Source: Gemmatimonadaceae bacterium
GTDB lineage: Bacteria > Gemmatimonadota > Gemmatimonadetes > Gemmatimonadales > Gemmatimonadaceae
Direction: 5' to 3'
NCBI GenBank assembly: GCA_019637355.1
Contig: JAHBVT010000001.1
Location: forward strand, 186,001-250,000
DNA: 64,000 nt
Part shown: positions 50,657 to 60,327 of the stretch, one piece after another
How positions within the stretch are numbered: position 1 is the stretch's first letter
Layout: every line of letters begins with the position of its first letter
The notes under the pieces: generated by a model
The model's input: the letters and a program-made list of their open reading frames with translations, nothing else
Told to the model about the DNA's origin: nothing
Database searches by the model: none
Program-made: the position numbers and the translations under genes

Positions 50657-52870
50657 CTAGCTCCACGAGAGGTCGTGCAGGCTGAGCGGCAACGAGCGGA
50701 TGCGCTTGCCGGTGGCCGCGAAAATCGCGTTGGTCAGCGCCGGGATCACCGGCGGCAGGGCCGGTTCGCCCATCCCCGTCGGCGGCACGTCGCTGAGCAC
50801 GAAGTCGATCTCCACCGGCGGCGTGCCGGTGATGCGTAGCAACGGATACGTCGTGAAGTTCGACTCCCGCGCCGCGCCGCCCTCGATGGTCACCTGCTGG
50901 TTGAGCGCTTCGGCGATGCCGTCGAGCACCGAGCCGCGCACCTGGTTGGCGGCGCCGCTGGGATTGATGATGACACTGCCGACGTCGCCGGCCACCCAGA
51001 CTTTGTCGACGGTGAGCGTACCGTTGCGGGCCACCGTCACCTCCACCACCTCGGCGAAGTAGCCGCGATGGCTGAAGTGGAAGCCGACGCCCATTCCCTT
51101 GCCGCGGGGCAGCGTGCGCGTGCCCCAGGCCGACATCTGCGCCACGCGCTCGAGCACCCCGCGCATCCGTGCGGGGTCCATATAGGAGGGGCGCGGCCCC
51201 GGGCCGCTCGGCGGCGGCGGCGCCACGAACTTCCCGAGCAGGTCGAGGCGGAACGCCACGGGATCGCGACCGGCGGCGAGCGCCAGCTCGTCGAGGAAGC
51301 TCTGGTACACGAAGGCGATGGCGTTGCTCGTCGGCGCGCGCAGGAAGCCCGTGGGCACGCCGAGCGGCATCGTCGAGACGCCGAGGTGGAAGTTCGGTAC
51401 GAAGCCGGCCGGGAACTCGCCGAGGCTGATGCCGGCCGCCGGCGCGAAGCTGTTGCCCTCGCCGAAGGTGACGAAGTGGTTGTCCCAGGCCACGAGGTTG
51501 CCCTGCGCGTCCACCGCGCCGCGCAGCTTATGGTAGCCGGCCGGGCGGTAGAAGTCGTGCTGCAGGTCGTCCTCGCGCGTCCACGTCAGCTTCACCGGCG
51601 CGCCCACCTGCTTGGCGATGGCCGCCGCCTCGACCATATAGTCGTTGTTCAGCCGCCGGCCGAAGCCGCCGCCGCCGCGGATCATATGGATGGTGATGTC
51701 TTCCGGCGCGATGCCCAAGGTGTTGGCGCAGAGCGTGCGCCCGGACTGCGGGTTCTGCGTCGGTGCCCAGACCTCGAGCTTGCCGTCCTTGAAGTGTGCC
51801 GTGCAGTTCATCGGCTCCAGCGCCGCGTGCGCCAGGAACGGATACTCATACTCGGCTTCCACCACGCGGCCCAGCGCGGCGCTCGGGCCGGCCTCGCCGA
51901 CGCGTACCAGCGTACGCTGCGGCGCCCCGCGCAGGAACTCCTGCGCCTGCCGCTTGAAGCTCGTATTCGACTGCTGGGCCGTCGGGTGCTCGGCCCAGGT
52001 GACGCGCAGCGCATTGCGGGCCACGCGTGCGTTCCAGTACTTGTCGGCGACGATCGCGACGCCGGGCAGCAATCCGTTGAGCTGCGTCGTGCCTTCGATG
52101 ACGAAGGCATCGCGCACCCCGCGCATCTGCTTGATGGCATCGAGGTTTGCCGAGGCCACGCGGGCACCGAACACCGGTGCCTTGATGTACTGCGCGTGCA
52201 GCATTCCCGGCACCGAGACGTCGATGCCGAACAACGGCGCGCCGCGGACGATCTTGGCGTTGTCCACGCCGCCCAGTGGCTTGCCGATGATGCGATAGTC
52301 CTTGGGGTCCTTCATCCGCACCGCCGCCGCGTCGGGCGTCGGCAGCGTCGCGGCGCGTTCGGCGAGCTCGGCGTAGCGCAGCACACGCCGGCTGGCGTGG
52401 TGATGCACGCGCGCGTCGCCCGAGGTGCTGCACTCGGCTTCGGGGACGTTCCACACCTGTGCGGCGGCGCTGATCATCAGGGCGCGACCGACCGCACCGG
52501 CGCGGCGCAGCGGTTCCCAGTTGGTGGGCGTGGCGGTGCTGCCGCCGGCCACCTGCGGGCCGTACTTGGCGGGGTCGCTGTCGGCCTGCTCGATCGTCAC
52601 CGACTCCCAAGGCACGTCGAGCTCGTCCGCGATCAGTTGCGGCAGCGAGGTCTTCACGCCCTGCCCGACCTCGGGGTTCTTGGCGATGATCGTGACCTGT
52701 CCGTCGCGCGTGATGCGGAGGAAGGCGTTCGGCGCAAAGTCGGCATCGGCGCCGGGCTCGGCGGCGCCGAGTTCCGGCAGGCGGTAGTCGAGCTGTGTGC
52801 CGATGAGCAGTCCTCCGCCGGCGATGCCGGTGACGCGGAGGAAGTGGCGGCGGTCCACGGCGGCGCTCAC
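50657..52870 (-). CDS. Tat-exported molybdopterin aldehyde/isoquinoline oxidoreductase large subunit
   Basis: Xanthine-oxidase-family molybdoenzyme subunit, 737 residues, of the IorB (isoquinoline 1-oxidoreductase beta) type. The GTG at 52870 overlaps the small subunit stop (GTGA) and places a Tat signal [18 protein letters not shown] at 7-24, so the folded enzyme is exported. [63 protein letters not shown] and [27 protein letters not shown] are MoCo-domain motifs. The catalytic Glu lies in [23 protein letters not shown]. Likely oxidises aldehydes or N-heterocycles; substrate unknown. Confidence 0.9.
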   Translation of the reverse strand: MSAAVDRRHFLRVTGIAGGGLLIGTQLDYRLPELGAAEPGADADFAPNAFLRITRDGQVTIIAKNPEVGQGVKTSLPQLIADELDVPWESVTIEQADSDPAKYGPQVAGGSTATPTNWEPLRRAGAVGRALMISAAAQVWNVPEAECSTSGDARVHHHASRRVLRYAELAERAATLPTPDAAAVRMKDPKDYRIIGKPLGGVDNAKIVRGAPLFGIDVSVPGMLHAQYIKAPVFGARVASANLDAIKQMRGVRDAFVIEGTTQLNGLLPGVAIVADKYWNARVARNALRVTWAEHPTAQQSNTSFKRQAQEFLRGAPQRTLVRVGEAGPSAALGRVVEAEYEYPFLAHAALEPMNCTAHFKDGKLEVWAPTQNPQSGRTLCANTLGIAPEDITIHMIRGGGGFGRRLNNDYMVEAAAIAKQVGAPVKLTWTREDDLQHDFYRPAGYHKLRGAVDAQGNLVAWDNHFVTFGEGNSFAPAAGISLGEFPAGFVPNFHLGVSTMPLGVPTGFLRAPTSNAIAFVYQSFLDELALAAGRDPVAFRLDLLGKFVAPPPPSGPGPRPSYMDPARMRGVLERVAQMSAWGTRTLPRGKGMGVGFHFSHRGYFAEVVEVTVARNGTLTVDKVWVAGDVGSVIINPSGAANQVRGSVLDGIAEALNQQVTIEGGAARESNFTTYPLLRITGTPPVEIDFVLSDVPPTGMGEPALPPVIPALTNAIFAATGKRIRSLPLSLHDLSWS

Positions 52871-53361
52871 TTGGCCTCCCCGGCGGCGGCGCCCGCATCG
52901 TTGTTGGCGGCGATCTGCACCGCGCGGTGGATGCCTTCGCGTATGCGATGGTACGTGGCGCAGCGGCAGATGTTGCCTTCCATCGCTGCGTCGATGTCCG
53001 CATCCGTCGGCCGCGGGGTGCGGCGCAGCAGGGCGGCCGCCTGCATAATCTGGCCGGCTTGGCAGTACCCGCACTGGGGGACGTCGAGGTCCTGCCACGC
53101 GCGTTGCAGCGGGTGCGAGCCGTCAGCCGAGAGGCCTTCGATGGTCGTCACGTTGGCGTTGGCGACACCTGCGGCCGGCATCACGCAGGAGCGGACCGGG
53201 TTGCCATTGACGTGCACCGTGCAGGCGCCGCAGGACCCGATCCCGCAGCCGAACTTGGGGCCTTTGAGGTCCAGCTCCTCGCGGAGCACCCAGAGGAGGG
53301 GCATATCGTCGGGGACGTCGAGAGTACGGCGCGTCCCGTTGACCGTGAACGTGACCGGCAT
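52867..53361 (-). CDS. [2Fe-2S] small subunit of the molybdoenzyme
   Basis: Ferredoxin-like subunit of 164 residues, IorA/CoxS type. The plant-type cluster uses [21 protein letters not shown] and the helical cluster uses [14 protein letters not shown] with [15 protein letters not shown], all eight cysteines present. The start ATG at 53361 follows a gap; sequence further upstream in frame is not conserved-looking. It passes electrons from the molybdenum centre to an acceptor, probably a cytochrome since no FAD subunit is encoded here. It is carried out of the cell with the Tat-tagged large subunit. Confidence 0.93.
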   Translation of the reverse strand: MPVTFTVNGTRRTLDVPDDMPLLWVLREELDLKGPKFGCGIGSCGACTVHVNGNPVRSCVMPAAGVANANVTTIEGLSADGSHPLQRAWQDLDVPQCGYCQAGQIMQAAALLRRTPRPTDADIDAAMEGNICRCATYHRIREGIHRAVQIAANNDAGAAAGEAK

Positions 53362-53529
53362 CGGTGCTCCTGAAGGCAGTAGGATGCAACTTCGCCCCCC
53401 GCGGGGACGTCCGCAACGCGCGGGCCCGCGCGCGGCGGCGTTCCCCCTGTGTACGTTTGGGGTACTGGAAGGGTTGCCCGAGTCCCCCGTCTCCGGTCGA
53501 GATCGCCGTATGCCTGCCCTCCCTCTGCG

Positions 53530-54987
53530 ATGAACCTCGGTTTCCTGCGCGACCTGCCTGGCTGGTGGCCCCTGGCAACAGGTGCCGTGTGGCTGGCGCT
53601 GAACCTCGCCGCCACCTCGCACGTGCTCGTGCAGAAGCGCGACGTGCGCGCCGCCATCGCCTGGGTGGGCGTCATCTGGTTGGTCCCAGTGATCGGCTCG
53701 CTACTTTATGCGGCGCTGGGGCTCAACCGCATCCGCCGCCGCGCCGCCGAGCTGCAGCGCGCGCGCCGCCGCGTCCCGAGCTCCACGCCGATCGACAGCG
53801 CCGTGGCCCGGGTCGGGACCGAGTCCACCGTGCCCGAGCAGTTCAAGCCGCTGGCGCGCCTCGGCGAGGCGATGAGCGGCCGCCCGCTGCTCACCGGCAA
53901 CGCCGTCCAGGTGCTCCACAACGGCGACGAGGCCTACCCCGCGATGCTGGCAGCCATCGAGGAGGCACGCTCGAGCATCGCGATGATGAGCTACATCTTC
54001 GCCGAGGACGCCGCCGGCCGCCCGTTCATCGAGGCCCTCGGGCGCGCCGTGAAGCGAGGCGTCGAGGTGCGCGTGCTCGTGGACGGCGTCGGCGCGCGCT
54101 ACACCTGGCCGCCGGTGCACCGCGCGCTGCGCAAGGCAGGCATCCGCGCCGAGCTCTTCCTGCCCGGCATCCGAGACGCCGGGCTCGCCTTCTTCAACCT
54201 CCGCACGCACCGCAAGGTGCTTACGGTGGATGGGCGCGTGGCCTTCGCTGGCGGCATCAACATCCAGGCCCGCAACATCCATCGCGACAACCCGCCGCAG
54301 ATGGTGCGCGACCTACACTTCCGGCTTGAGGGTCCGATCGTCGGCCAATTGCAGGAAGTCTTCGCCGAGGACTGGGCGTTCACCACGCGGGAGCTGCTCG
54401 ACGGGCCGCTGTGGTATCCGACGCTGCTGCCGGTGGGCGACACCACCGCGCGGGCCTTTACCGACGGCCCCGACGGCGACCTCGAGATCCTGCGCACCGT
54501 CCTGCTCGGCGCGCTCTCCAGCGCCCGCGAGTCGGTGCGCATCGTCACGCCCTATTTCTTGCCTGACCAAGGCCTGATTTCCGCGCTGACCGTGGCGGCG
54601 CTGCGCGGCGTGCGCGTGGACATCGTCCTGCCCGCGCAGGTGAACATCCCGCTGGTGCAGTGGGCCGCCACCGCCCAACTCTGGCAGGTGCTGCGCCCTG
54701 GTTGCCGCGTGCACCTGACGCCGTTGCCTTTCGACCACACCAAGCTGACGGTGATCGATCGCAGCTGGGTCCTGTTCGGCTCGTCCAACTGGGACCCGCG
54801 TTCGCTGCGGCTGAACTTCGAGCTGGACGTGGAATGCTTCGATCCGCGCCTCGCCGAACGCCTCGACGAAGAGGTGCGTATGCGCATTGCCGGCGCGTCG
54901 GAGCTCACGCTCAGCGACGTGGACGGCCGCCCCGTGTGGAAGAAGATCGGGCACGGCCTCGCCCGCCTCCTCGCCCCTTACCTTTGA
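53530..54987 (+). CDS. cls: Cardiolipin synthase (phospholipase D superfamily)
   Basis: ClsA-type synthase of 485 residues that joins two phosphatidylglycerols or transfers from phosphatidylethanolamine. Two N-terminal helices (about 11-30, 42-62) anchor it, with [32 protein letters not shown] typical of ClsA. HKD motif 1 is His227-Lys229-Asp234 in [16 protein letters not shown], motif 2 His403-Lys405-Asp410 in [32 protein letters not shown] and the C-terminal RLAPY-like end also fit. A 33-codon ORF follows 3 bp after the stop. Confidence 0.93.
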   Translation: MNLGFLRDLPGWWPLATGAVWLALNLAATSHVLVQKRDVRAAIAWVGVIWLVPVIGSLLYAALGLNRIRRRAAELQRARRRVPSSTPIDSAVARVGTESTVPEQFKPLARLGEAMSGRPLLTGNAVQVLHNGDEAYPAMLAAIEEARSSIAMMSYIFAEDAAGRPFIEALGRAVKRGVEVRVLVDGVGARYTWPPVHRALRKAGIRAELFLPGIRDAGLAFFNLRTHRKVLTVDGRVAFAGGINIQARNIHRDNPPQMVRDLHFRLEGPIVGQLQEVFAEDWAFTTRELLDGPLWYPTLLPVGDTTARAFTDGPDGDLEILRTVLLGALSSARESVRIVTPYFLPDQGLISALTVAALRGVRVDIVLPAQVNIPLVQWAATAQLWQVLRPGCRVHLTPLPFDHTKLTVIDRSWVLFGSSNWDPRSLRLNFELDVECFDPRLAERLDEEVRMRIAGASELTLSDVDGRPVWKKIGHGLARLLAPYL

Positions 54988-54990
54988 CCG

Positions 54991-55092
54991 ATGCCTAGTC
55001 CCCGCGTCCGTGACACCCTCGTCAGCGTGCTCACCATCCAGGTGATCGCGCTGGCACTGCTCTGGTTGCTCCAGCGGCGCTTCGGAATCTGA
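54991..55092 (+). CDS. Small membrane protein, 33 residues
   Basis: ATG at 54991 to TGA at 55090-55092 encodes MPSPRVRDTLVSVLTIQVI then ALALLWLLQRRFGI: a positive N-terminus, one hydrophobic helix of about 18 residues and a basic end (QRR), i.e. a single-span membrane peptide. It starts 3 bp after cls and stops 2 bp before the symporter ATG, filling the gap exactly. No ribosome binding site of note. Nothing in my knowledge names it, but such small partners occur beside sodium/solute symporters. Confidence 0.6.
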   Translation: MPSPRVRDTLVSVLTIQVIALALLWLLQRRFGI

Positions 55093-55094
55093 CG

Positions 55095-56723
55095 ATGCAT
55101 TGGATCAACTGGGCCATCGTCGGTGCCTACCTGCTCTGGGTCGTGGGAGACGGCATCCGCCGCTCCCGCGGGGCCACGACCATCGAAGGCTACTTCCTCG
55201 CAGGCCGCTCGTTGCCGTGGTGGGCCGTCGGCCTCTCGGTGATGGCCACCCAGCTCTCGGCCATCACGCTCATCGGAACGACGGGGCAGGGCGCCACCGA
55301 CGGACTGCGCTTCGTGCAGTTCTACTTCGGCTTGCCGATCGCGATGGTCATCCTCGGCGTCACGCTGGTGCCGTTCCTCATCAACGCCAAGGTCTATACC
55401 GCCTACGAGTACCTCGAGCGGCGCTTCAATCCCGCCACGCGCTCGCTCACCAGCCTTCTGTTCCTGCTGTCGCGCGGGATGTCCTGCGGCACCATCATCG
55501 CCGCGCCGGCCGTGGTGCTCTCGGCGGTGCTCGGGCTCGACCTCTGGATCTCCATCGCGCTGATCGGCATCCCGACGATCGCCTACACCGCCGTCGGCGG
55601 CGTCGGGGCCGTCACCTGGGCCGACGTCAAGCAGATGGTGGTCATCGTCGCCGCACTCTTTGCCGTCGTCGTCGTGCTCATCTCCCGCCTGCCGATTCCG
55701 CTCGGGGATGCGCTGTCGCTGGCCGGCAGCACCGGCAAGCTCAACGCCTTCGACTTCTCCTTCTCGATCACCAACACCTACACGTTCTGGTCCGGGCTCA
55801 TCGGCGGCACCTTCCTGATGCTGTCGTACTTCGGGGCAGACCAGAGCCAGGTGCAGCGCTACCTCGCGGCCAAGTCGGTGGACGAGGCGCGCAGCTCGCT
55901 GTTGATGAGCGCGTACTGGAAGATCCCGCTCCAGGCGCTGGTGCTGCTGGTGGGCATCGGCGTGTTCCTCTTCTATGTGTTCACGCCCGGGCCGCTGCTG
56001 TTCAACCCGGCGCAGGACCGCGCCGCGCGCGCCGCCGCGCCGGCAGAGTTCGCGGCGCTCGACGCCCGTTATGCCGACGCCCTCTCGCTCCGCGCCGAGG
56101 CCGCCCGTGCGAACAATCGCGCCGTCTTCGCCGCCAGTGACCAAGTCGTCACGGCGGTGCGCAGCGAGGCCTTGGCCACCGCCCAGGAAGCGCTCGGCCG
56201 GCCCACCCGTGACGTGAACTACATCATCCCGCGCTTCGTCACGGACCACCTGCCCATCGGGCTCGCCGGCCTGTTCCTCGCCGCCGTGCTGGCGGCCGCG
56301 ATGAGCAGCATCGCCGCCGAACTCAACTCGCTGGCCACCGCCAGCACCGTCGACTTCTACATCCGGTGGATCAATCCGGCGGCCAGCGAGAGCCAGAACC
56401 TTCGCGTCGGCAAGTTGGCCACGATGCTCTGGGGCACCTTCGCCTGCGTGGTCGCGCTCAAGGCGGCCACGCTCGGTTCGCTGATCGAGGTCGTGAACCG
56501 CTTCGGTTCCTTCTTCTACGGGTCCATCCTCGGCGTCTTCCTGCTGGCGATGATCCCGCGCGCCCGCGGACTCGGCGCGTTCGTCGGCCTGCTCGCGGGA
56601 ATGGGCACCGTGGCGTACGTCGCCACCTACCACCCGGCGATCTCCTTCCTCTGGCACAACGTCATCGGCGCGGTCACCGTCGTCACGGTCGGAATGCTGC
56701 TCAGCCTGCGCCCCGCGCGCTGA
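55095..56723 (+). CDS. Sodium/solute symporter (SSS family)
   Basis: SSS/SLC5 symporter of 542 residues with about 13 helices. TTIEGYFLAGRSLPWWAVGLSVMATQLSAITLIGTTGQGATDGLRF is the TM1 region of the family and TAYEYLERRFNPATRSLTSLLFLLSRGM the next conserved block. A soluble loop of about 70 residues (RAARAAAPAEFAALDARYADAL) interrupts the core between helices, longer than usual. VTDHLPIGLAGLFLAAVLAAAMSSIAAELNSLATASTVDFY holds the sodium-site serines (SS, S..N). Substrate may be an amino acid or sugar; arginase next door is suggestive but separated by 93 bp. Confidence 0.9.
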   Translation: MHWINWAIVGAYLLWVVGDGIRRSRGATTIEGYFLAGRSLPWWAVGLSVMATQLSAITLIGTTGQGATDGLRFVQFYFGLPIAMVILGVTLVPFLINAKVYTAYEYLERRFNPATRSLTSLLFLLSRGMSCGTIIAAPAVVLSAVLGLDLWISIALIGIPTIAYTAVGGVGAVTWADVKQMVVIVAALFAVVVVLISRLPIPLGDALSLAGSTGKLNAFDFSFSITNTYTFWSGLIGGTFLMLSYFGADQSQVQRYLAAKSVDEARSSLLMSAYWKIPLQALVLLVGIGVFLFYVFTPGPLLFNPAQDRAARAAAPAEFAALDARYADALSLRAEAARANNRAVFAASDQVVTAVRSEALATAQEALGRPTRDVNYIIPRFVTDHLPIGLAGLFLAAVLAAAMSSIAAELNSLATASTVDFYIRWINPAASESQNLRVGKLATMLWGTFACVVALKAATLGSLIEVVNRFGSFFYGSILGVFLLAMIPRARGLGAFVGLLAGMGTVAYVATYHPAISFLWHNVIGAVTVVTVGMLLSLRPAR

Positions 56724-56726
56724 CTG

Positions 56727-56770
56727 CCAATGCAGCGCGGCCGGCATACGCCGTGCAAGCGCTGCATTGG
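56727..56770. promoter_or_regulatory. 12-bp inverted repeat upstream of rocF
   Basis: CCAATGCAGCGC at 56727-56738 and GCGCTGCATTGG at 56759-56770 are perfect arms around 20 bases. The right arm also starts a smaller palindrome TGCATT-GG-AATGCA (56763-56776). No T-run follows, so a terminator is less likely than a protein-binding or leader structure for arginase. Confidence 0.5.
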
Positions 56771-56816
56771 AATGCATTTCCGCGTCTGTTGCAGTCCGCC
56801 GTTGTAGCATCCGGCT

Positions 56817-57728
56817 ATGACACAGGTTCGCATCATCGGCGTCCCAATGGACCTCGGCGCGTCGCGCCGCGGCGTGGATATGGGACCATCCGCCGTCCGC
56901 TATACCGACCTCCGCGATCGCCTGGCCAAGCTCGGCCACGACGTGGACGACATCGGTAACGTCTCCGTGCCCCTACGCGAGGATGCCGCCCGCGGCGCGC
57001 AACGTGGCGCACGCTACCTCGGCGCCATCACCGACGTGTGCAGCGAGGTTGCGACGCGCACGGAAGAAGCCCTCCGCGCCGGTCGGCTTCCCGTGGTCCT
57101 CGGCGGCGACCACGCACTTTCTGCCGGCAGCATCGCCGGCGCGTCTCGCTTCCTGAAGTCCAAGGGGCAGCATCTCGGCGCGCTCTGGATCGACGCCCAC
57201 GGCGACCTCAACACGCCTGGCACCTCCAAGAGCGGCAACGTGCACGGGATGCCGCTGGCCGCGCTGCTCGGGCACGGCGACGCGGCGATGGTCGGCATCG
57301 CCGGCGCGGAAGGCGCGCTGCGCAGCACCGACCTCGCGCTGGTCGGCCTGCGCGACCTTGACGCCGCCGAGCGCAGCCACATCAAGAAGTGGAAGCTCTC
57401 CGCGTTCACGATGCGCAGCCTCGACGAGCGCGGCGTGCGCACGGTGCTCGAGCAGGCCATCGCCGTCGCGACACGCGACACCGCCGGCATCTGGGTGTCA
57501 TTCGATATGGACGTGATCGATCCGGAAGAGGCGCCCGGCGTCGGCACCGCCGTCCCCGGCGGGATGACCTACCGCGAAGCCCATCTCGCGATGGAGATGC
57601 TCGCCGACACCGGCAAGCTCGTCGGCCTCGATATGGTCGAGGTGAACCCCGTCCTTGACGAACGCAACCGCACCGCCGAGATCGCCTGCGAGCTCATCTG
57701 CTCGGCGCTCGGCAAGCGCATTCTCTGA
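56817..57728 (+). CDS. rocF: Arginase
   Basis: Arginase of 303 residues, hydrolysing arginine to ornithine and urea. Manganese ligands: His99 in GGDHALS, Asp126, His128 and Asp130 in DAHGDLN, Asp230 and Asp232 in SFDMDVIDP. The N-terminal GVPMDLGASRRGVDMGPSAVRYTDL and the SGNVHGMPLAALLG substrate loop are standard for RocF rather than agmatinase. The next gene, 7 bp on, encodes ornithine cyclodeaminase, so the pair converts arginine to proline. An inverted repeat precedes it. Confidence 0.95.
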   Translation: MTQVRIIGVPMDLGASRRGVDMGPSAVRYTDLRDRLAKLGHDVDDIGNVSVPLREDAARGAQRGARYLGAITDVCSEVATRTEEALRAGRLPVVLGGDHALSAGSIAGASRFLKSKGQHLGALWIDAHGDLNTPGTSKSGNVHGMPLAALLGHGDAAMVGIAGAEGALRSTDLALVGLRDLDAAERSHIKKWKLSAFTMRSLDERGVRTVLEQAIAVATRDTAGIWVSFDMDVIDPEEAPGVGTAVPGGMTYREAHLAMEMLADTGKLVGLDMVEVNPVLDERNRTAEIACELICSALGKRIL

Positions 57729-57735
57729 GTCGACG

Positions 57736-58845
57736 ATGACACTCCGCTACACCCCACCCGACTTCACCGCGAAGCCGCTGGCCAAGGCCCCCGCCGCGCG
57801 GACCGTGGTCGCCGAGCGCGATGGCGTGCTGCCCGACGGCTTCTTCGCCACCACCAACCTGCCGACCTACGTCAAGAACGCCGACGGGAGCTGGGTGCTC
57901 CCGCGCGAACCTCGGATGGACGGCGTGCTCGTGCGCGGCAAGGATAACGCCTGGTGGGTGCGCGAAGGCCGCCGCGTGAAGGCGGGCGACGAAGTGGTCG
58001 TCGGCAGCGCCGAGGATGGCAGTGAGGGCGTGCTCGTGCACGCCCGCGGCTTCAGCGGCGACGAGGGCCCCGGCGGCGACTTCCACTTTATGAGCAGCAC
58101 CGTGAGCCGCGAGAAGCCCATCGACTACACGCAGATCGCGCGGATGCTCGTCGAGGAAAAGCGCCGCGGCGGCTACGTGCTCTGGGTGACCGGTCCGGCG
58201 CTCGTGCACTCGCGCGCCCGCGACAACCTCGCGTGGTTCATCCGCAACGGCTACGTGCAGGCCCTCTTGGCCGGCAATGCCGTCGCCGTACACGACATCG
58301 AGGCGGCGATCGTCGGGACCACGCTCGGGATGACCAGCGAGGGCGAGCCCACCGCCGGCGGGCACGCCTCGCATATGCGCGCCATCAACGCCGTGCGCCG
58401 CGCCGGCAGCATCAAGGCGGCGGTGGGGCAGGGCGTCATCACCGAGGGCATTATGCACGCCTGCGTCGTCGAGGGCGTGCCCTATGTGCTCGGCGGATCC
58501 ATCCGCGATGACGGCCCGCTGCCTGACGTGCACACCGACGCCGTGAAGGCGCAGGAGGCGACGCGGGCGCACACCATCAAGGCCACGATGGCCGTGATGA
58601 TCGCGACCGCCCTCCATTCAATTGCGGTCGGCAATATGCTGCCCGCGTACTACGAGGATCCGCAGCGCGGGATGCAGGAGTTGCCGACCATCTGTGTGGA
58701 CGCCAGCGAGTTTCTCGTCAGCAAGCTCAAGGATCGCGGTACGCACCAGGCCATCGGCGTGGTGACGAATGCGCAGGACTTTATGAGCATCTTGCGCGCG
58801 GCGGTGGAGCGTGAGGTACGCGAGACCGACGTCGCCGAGGCGTAG
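57736..58845 (+). CDS. Ornithine cyclodeaminase, LOR/SDH-type
   Basis: Protein of 369 residues of the family once called LOR/SDH (TIGR00300), whose characterised members are NAD-dependent ornithine cyclodeaminases making proline and ammonia. It is unrelated to the mu-crystallin type. RDNLAWFIRNGYVQALLAGNAVAVHDIEAAIVGTTLGM, GGHASHMRAINAVRRAGSIKAAV and GVPYVLGGSIRDDGPLPDVHTDAV are strong family blocks. The start ATG at 57736 follows arginase by 7 bp. The preceding gene supplies ornithine directly. Orphan members are often misannotated as hypothetical. Confidence 0.85.
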   Translation: MTLRYTPPDFTAKPLAKAPAARTVVAERDGVLPDGFFATTNLPTYVKNADGSWVLPREPRMDGVLVRGKDNAWWVREGRRVKAGDEVVVGSAEDGSEGVLVHARGFSGDEGPGGDFHFMSSTVSREKPIDYTQIARMLVEEKRRGGYVLWVTGPALVHSRARDNLAWFIRNGYVQALLAGNAVAVHDIEAAIVGTTLGMTSEGEPTAGGHASHMRAINAVRRAGSIKAAVGQGVITEGIMHACVVEGVPYVLGGSIRDDGPLPDVHTDAVKAQEATRAHTIKATMAVMIATALHSIAVGNMLPAYYEDPQRGMQELPTICVDASEFLVSKLKDRGTHQAIGVVTNAQDFMSILRAAVEREVRETDVAEA

Positions 58846-58903
58846 GGGCGGGGCTTGATTGCGCCTCGGAGTGTGTGCGCGCCCCGGTTGGCGCGCGGTG
58901 CCG

Positions 58904-59446
58904 CTAGAGCGTGACCTGCGCCGCCGCCCAGTCCGTGGCGGCGTTGTCGCTGCGTAGCTTCGTCGCGAGGTCCACCACGAGCTCGTCGCCGTCGCGCCGC
59001 AGCGCGTAGCGGTCCAGCCCGCGTTCGGCGCGGCCGCCGATCAGCGTGCCGTTCGGCTGGAAGGTGCTGCGGTGCTTGGGGCAGTAGAAGCGGTTGCGGT
59101 CGCCCTGCCAGGTCACGCTCTCGCCGCGGTGCGGGCATTCGAGCACGAAGGCCAGCGCCACGCCGCCCACGCGCGCAAGGATCACCTTGTTCGGCGTGTC
59201 GATCGTCACGCCGTCGGCGGCGGGGATGGGGTAGCGCAACTCGTCGCCCGTCCGGCGGCCGACCGCGAACCGGCGTTCCAGCGCGCTCAGGCGATCCGGC
59301 GTGACACCGAGCGTGGCCAGCGCACCCACCGCCATCAGGCCGGCGCGGAGGAAGTCGCGGCGGTCGTGGCGGATGGCGCAGCTGTCCGTGCCGGCCGTCG
59401 TCGCTTCAGCGCTGCAGACGTCTGTCCTTGCGTTCGTTTCTGACAT
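58904..59446 (-). CDS. Tat-exported Rieske [2Fe-2S] protein
   Basis: Rieske protein of 180 residues. The ATG at 59446 is chosen for its AAGAGG 5 bases upstream; an earlier ATG at 59515 would add 23 residues without a ribosome binding site. A Tat signal follows (RHDRRDFLRAGLMAVGALATLG, RR at 29-30). Cluster ligands are Cys104 and His106 in CPHRGE and Cys122 and His125 in YCPKHRSTF. No cytochrome b gene is near, so it is not a bc1 subunit of a visible operon; it may serve another redox enzyme outside the membrane. Cys11 in the pre-Tat region is probably incidental. Confidence 0.88.
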   Translation of the reverse strand: MSETNARTDVCSAEATTAGTDSCAIRHDRRDFLRAGLMAVGALATLGVTPDRLSALERRFAVGRRTGDELRYPIPAADGVTIDTPNKVILARVGGVALAFVLECPHRGESVTWQGDRNRFYCPKHRSTFQPNGTLIGGRAERGLDRYALRRDGDELVVDLATKLRSDNAATDWAAAQVTL

Positions 59447-59556
59447 TGCGGCCTCTTGGGCGGGCGAAGGGCTTCGTGTCATACCAACGCCAGCACGCAG
59501 GGTTTCGTTAGCCATCCGTTAGGGCAAGCGCGGCAGCGCCGCATAGATTCAGCGCT

Positions 59557-60327
59557 ATGCCGCTCGACTACGCCCGGCGACTCACCGCCCCGGAACGCTC
59601 CCGGCAAGGGAACGTCCATCTCGGGGCGGGCCTGGCGTTCGTCGCCGGTGCTACCAACGCCGGGGCCTTTCTCGCCGTCGGGCAGTACACCTCGCATATG
59701 ACCGGCCTCGTCTCCGAAATGGCCGATGCCGTCGTCCTGCGCCGCTGGCCCGTGGCGGCCACCGCCCTTGGCGGCGTGCTGGCGTTCATCGCCGGCGCGG
59801 CGAGCACGGCCATACTCGTCAACTTCGCGCAGCGCCGCCGCCTGCGCAGCGCCTTCGCCCAGCCCTTGCTGCTCGAATCGGCCCTGCTGCTGGCCTTCGG
59901 TTTCCTCGGCGCGCGCCTCTCGCAGGTGCACGGCTTCTATACCTCGGTCACCGTGCTCCTGCTCTGTTATATGATGGGCCTGCAGAACGCCGTCATCACG
60001 AAGATCTCGCGCGCCGAGATCCGCACGACGCACGTGACCGGACTCATCACGGACCTTGGCATCGAGCTGGGCAAACTCGTGTATTTCAATCGCACTCGCG
60101 CGGACGCCATCGCGCCGGTCGCCGCCGACCGCGAGCGCCTCGCGGTCCTCGCAGCGTTGCTGCTGGCCTTCTTCGCGGGCGGCTTGGTCGGGGCGCTCGG
60201 GTTCACCAACATCGGCTACCTCACGACCGTGCCGCTGTCCGGCGTGCTGTTGCTGCTGGCCGTCATCCCCGCGCTGGATGACCTGCGCGGAGCGCCGCGC
60301 GGTCCCCATCCTCCTGGTACCGTGTGA
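59557..60327 (+). CDS. YoaK/DUF1275 membrane protein
   Basis: Membrane protein of 256 residues, DUF1275 (YoaK) family, function unknown. AGLAFVAGATNAGAFLAVGQYTSHMTGLVSEMADAV is the family opening, then about six helices and VTVLLLCYMMGLQNAVITKISRAEIRTTHVTGLITDLGIELGKLV, the conserved second block. It overlaps the MFS gene by 4 bp (GTGTGA), so the two are a unit. Members are proposed transporters or hydrolase-like but without proof. Confidence 0.9.
   Translation: MPLDYARRLTAPERSRQGNVHLGAGLAFVAGATNAGAFLAVGQYTSHMTGLVSEMADAVVLRRWPVAATALGGVLAFIAGAASTAILVNFAQRRRLRSAFAQPLLLESALLLAFGFLGARLSQVHGFYTSVTVLLLCYMMGLQNAVITKISRAEIRTTHVTGLITDLGIELGKLVYFNRTRADAIAPVAADRERLAVLAALLLAFFAGGLVGALGFTNIGYLTTVPLSGVLLLLAVIPALDDLRGAPRGPHPPGTV

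Noticed and set aside
53364-54329. Open frame overlapping the cardiolipin synthase start
   Set aside because: Out-of-frame translation of the cls coding region; the cls frame has both HKD motifs.
56727-56770. Inverted repeat before rocF taken as a rho-independent terminator of the symporter
   Set aside because: The loop is 20 bases and no T-run follows on either strand, so a terminator is not the best reading.
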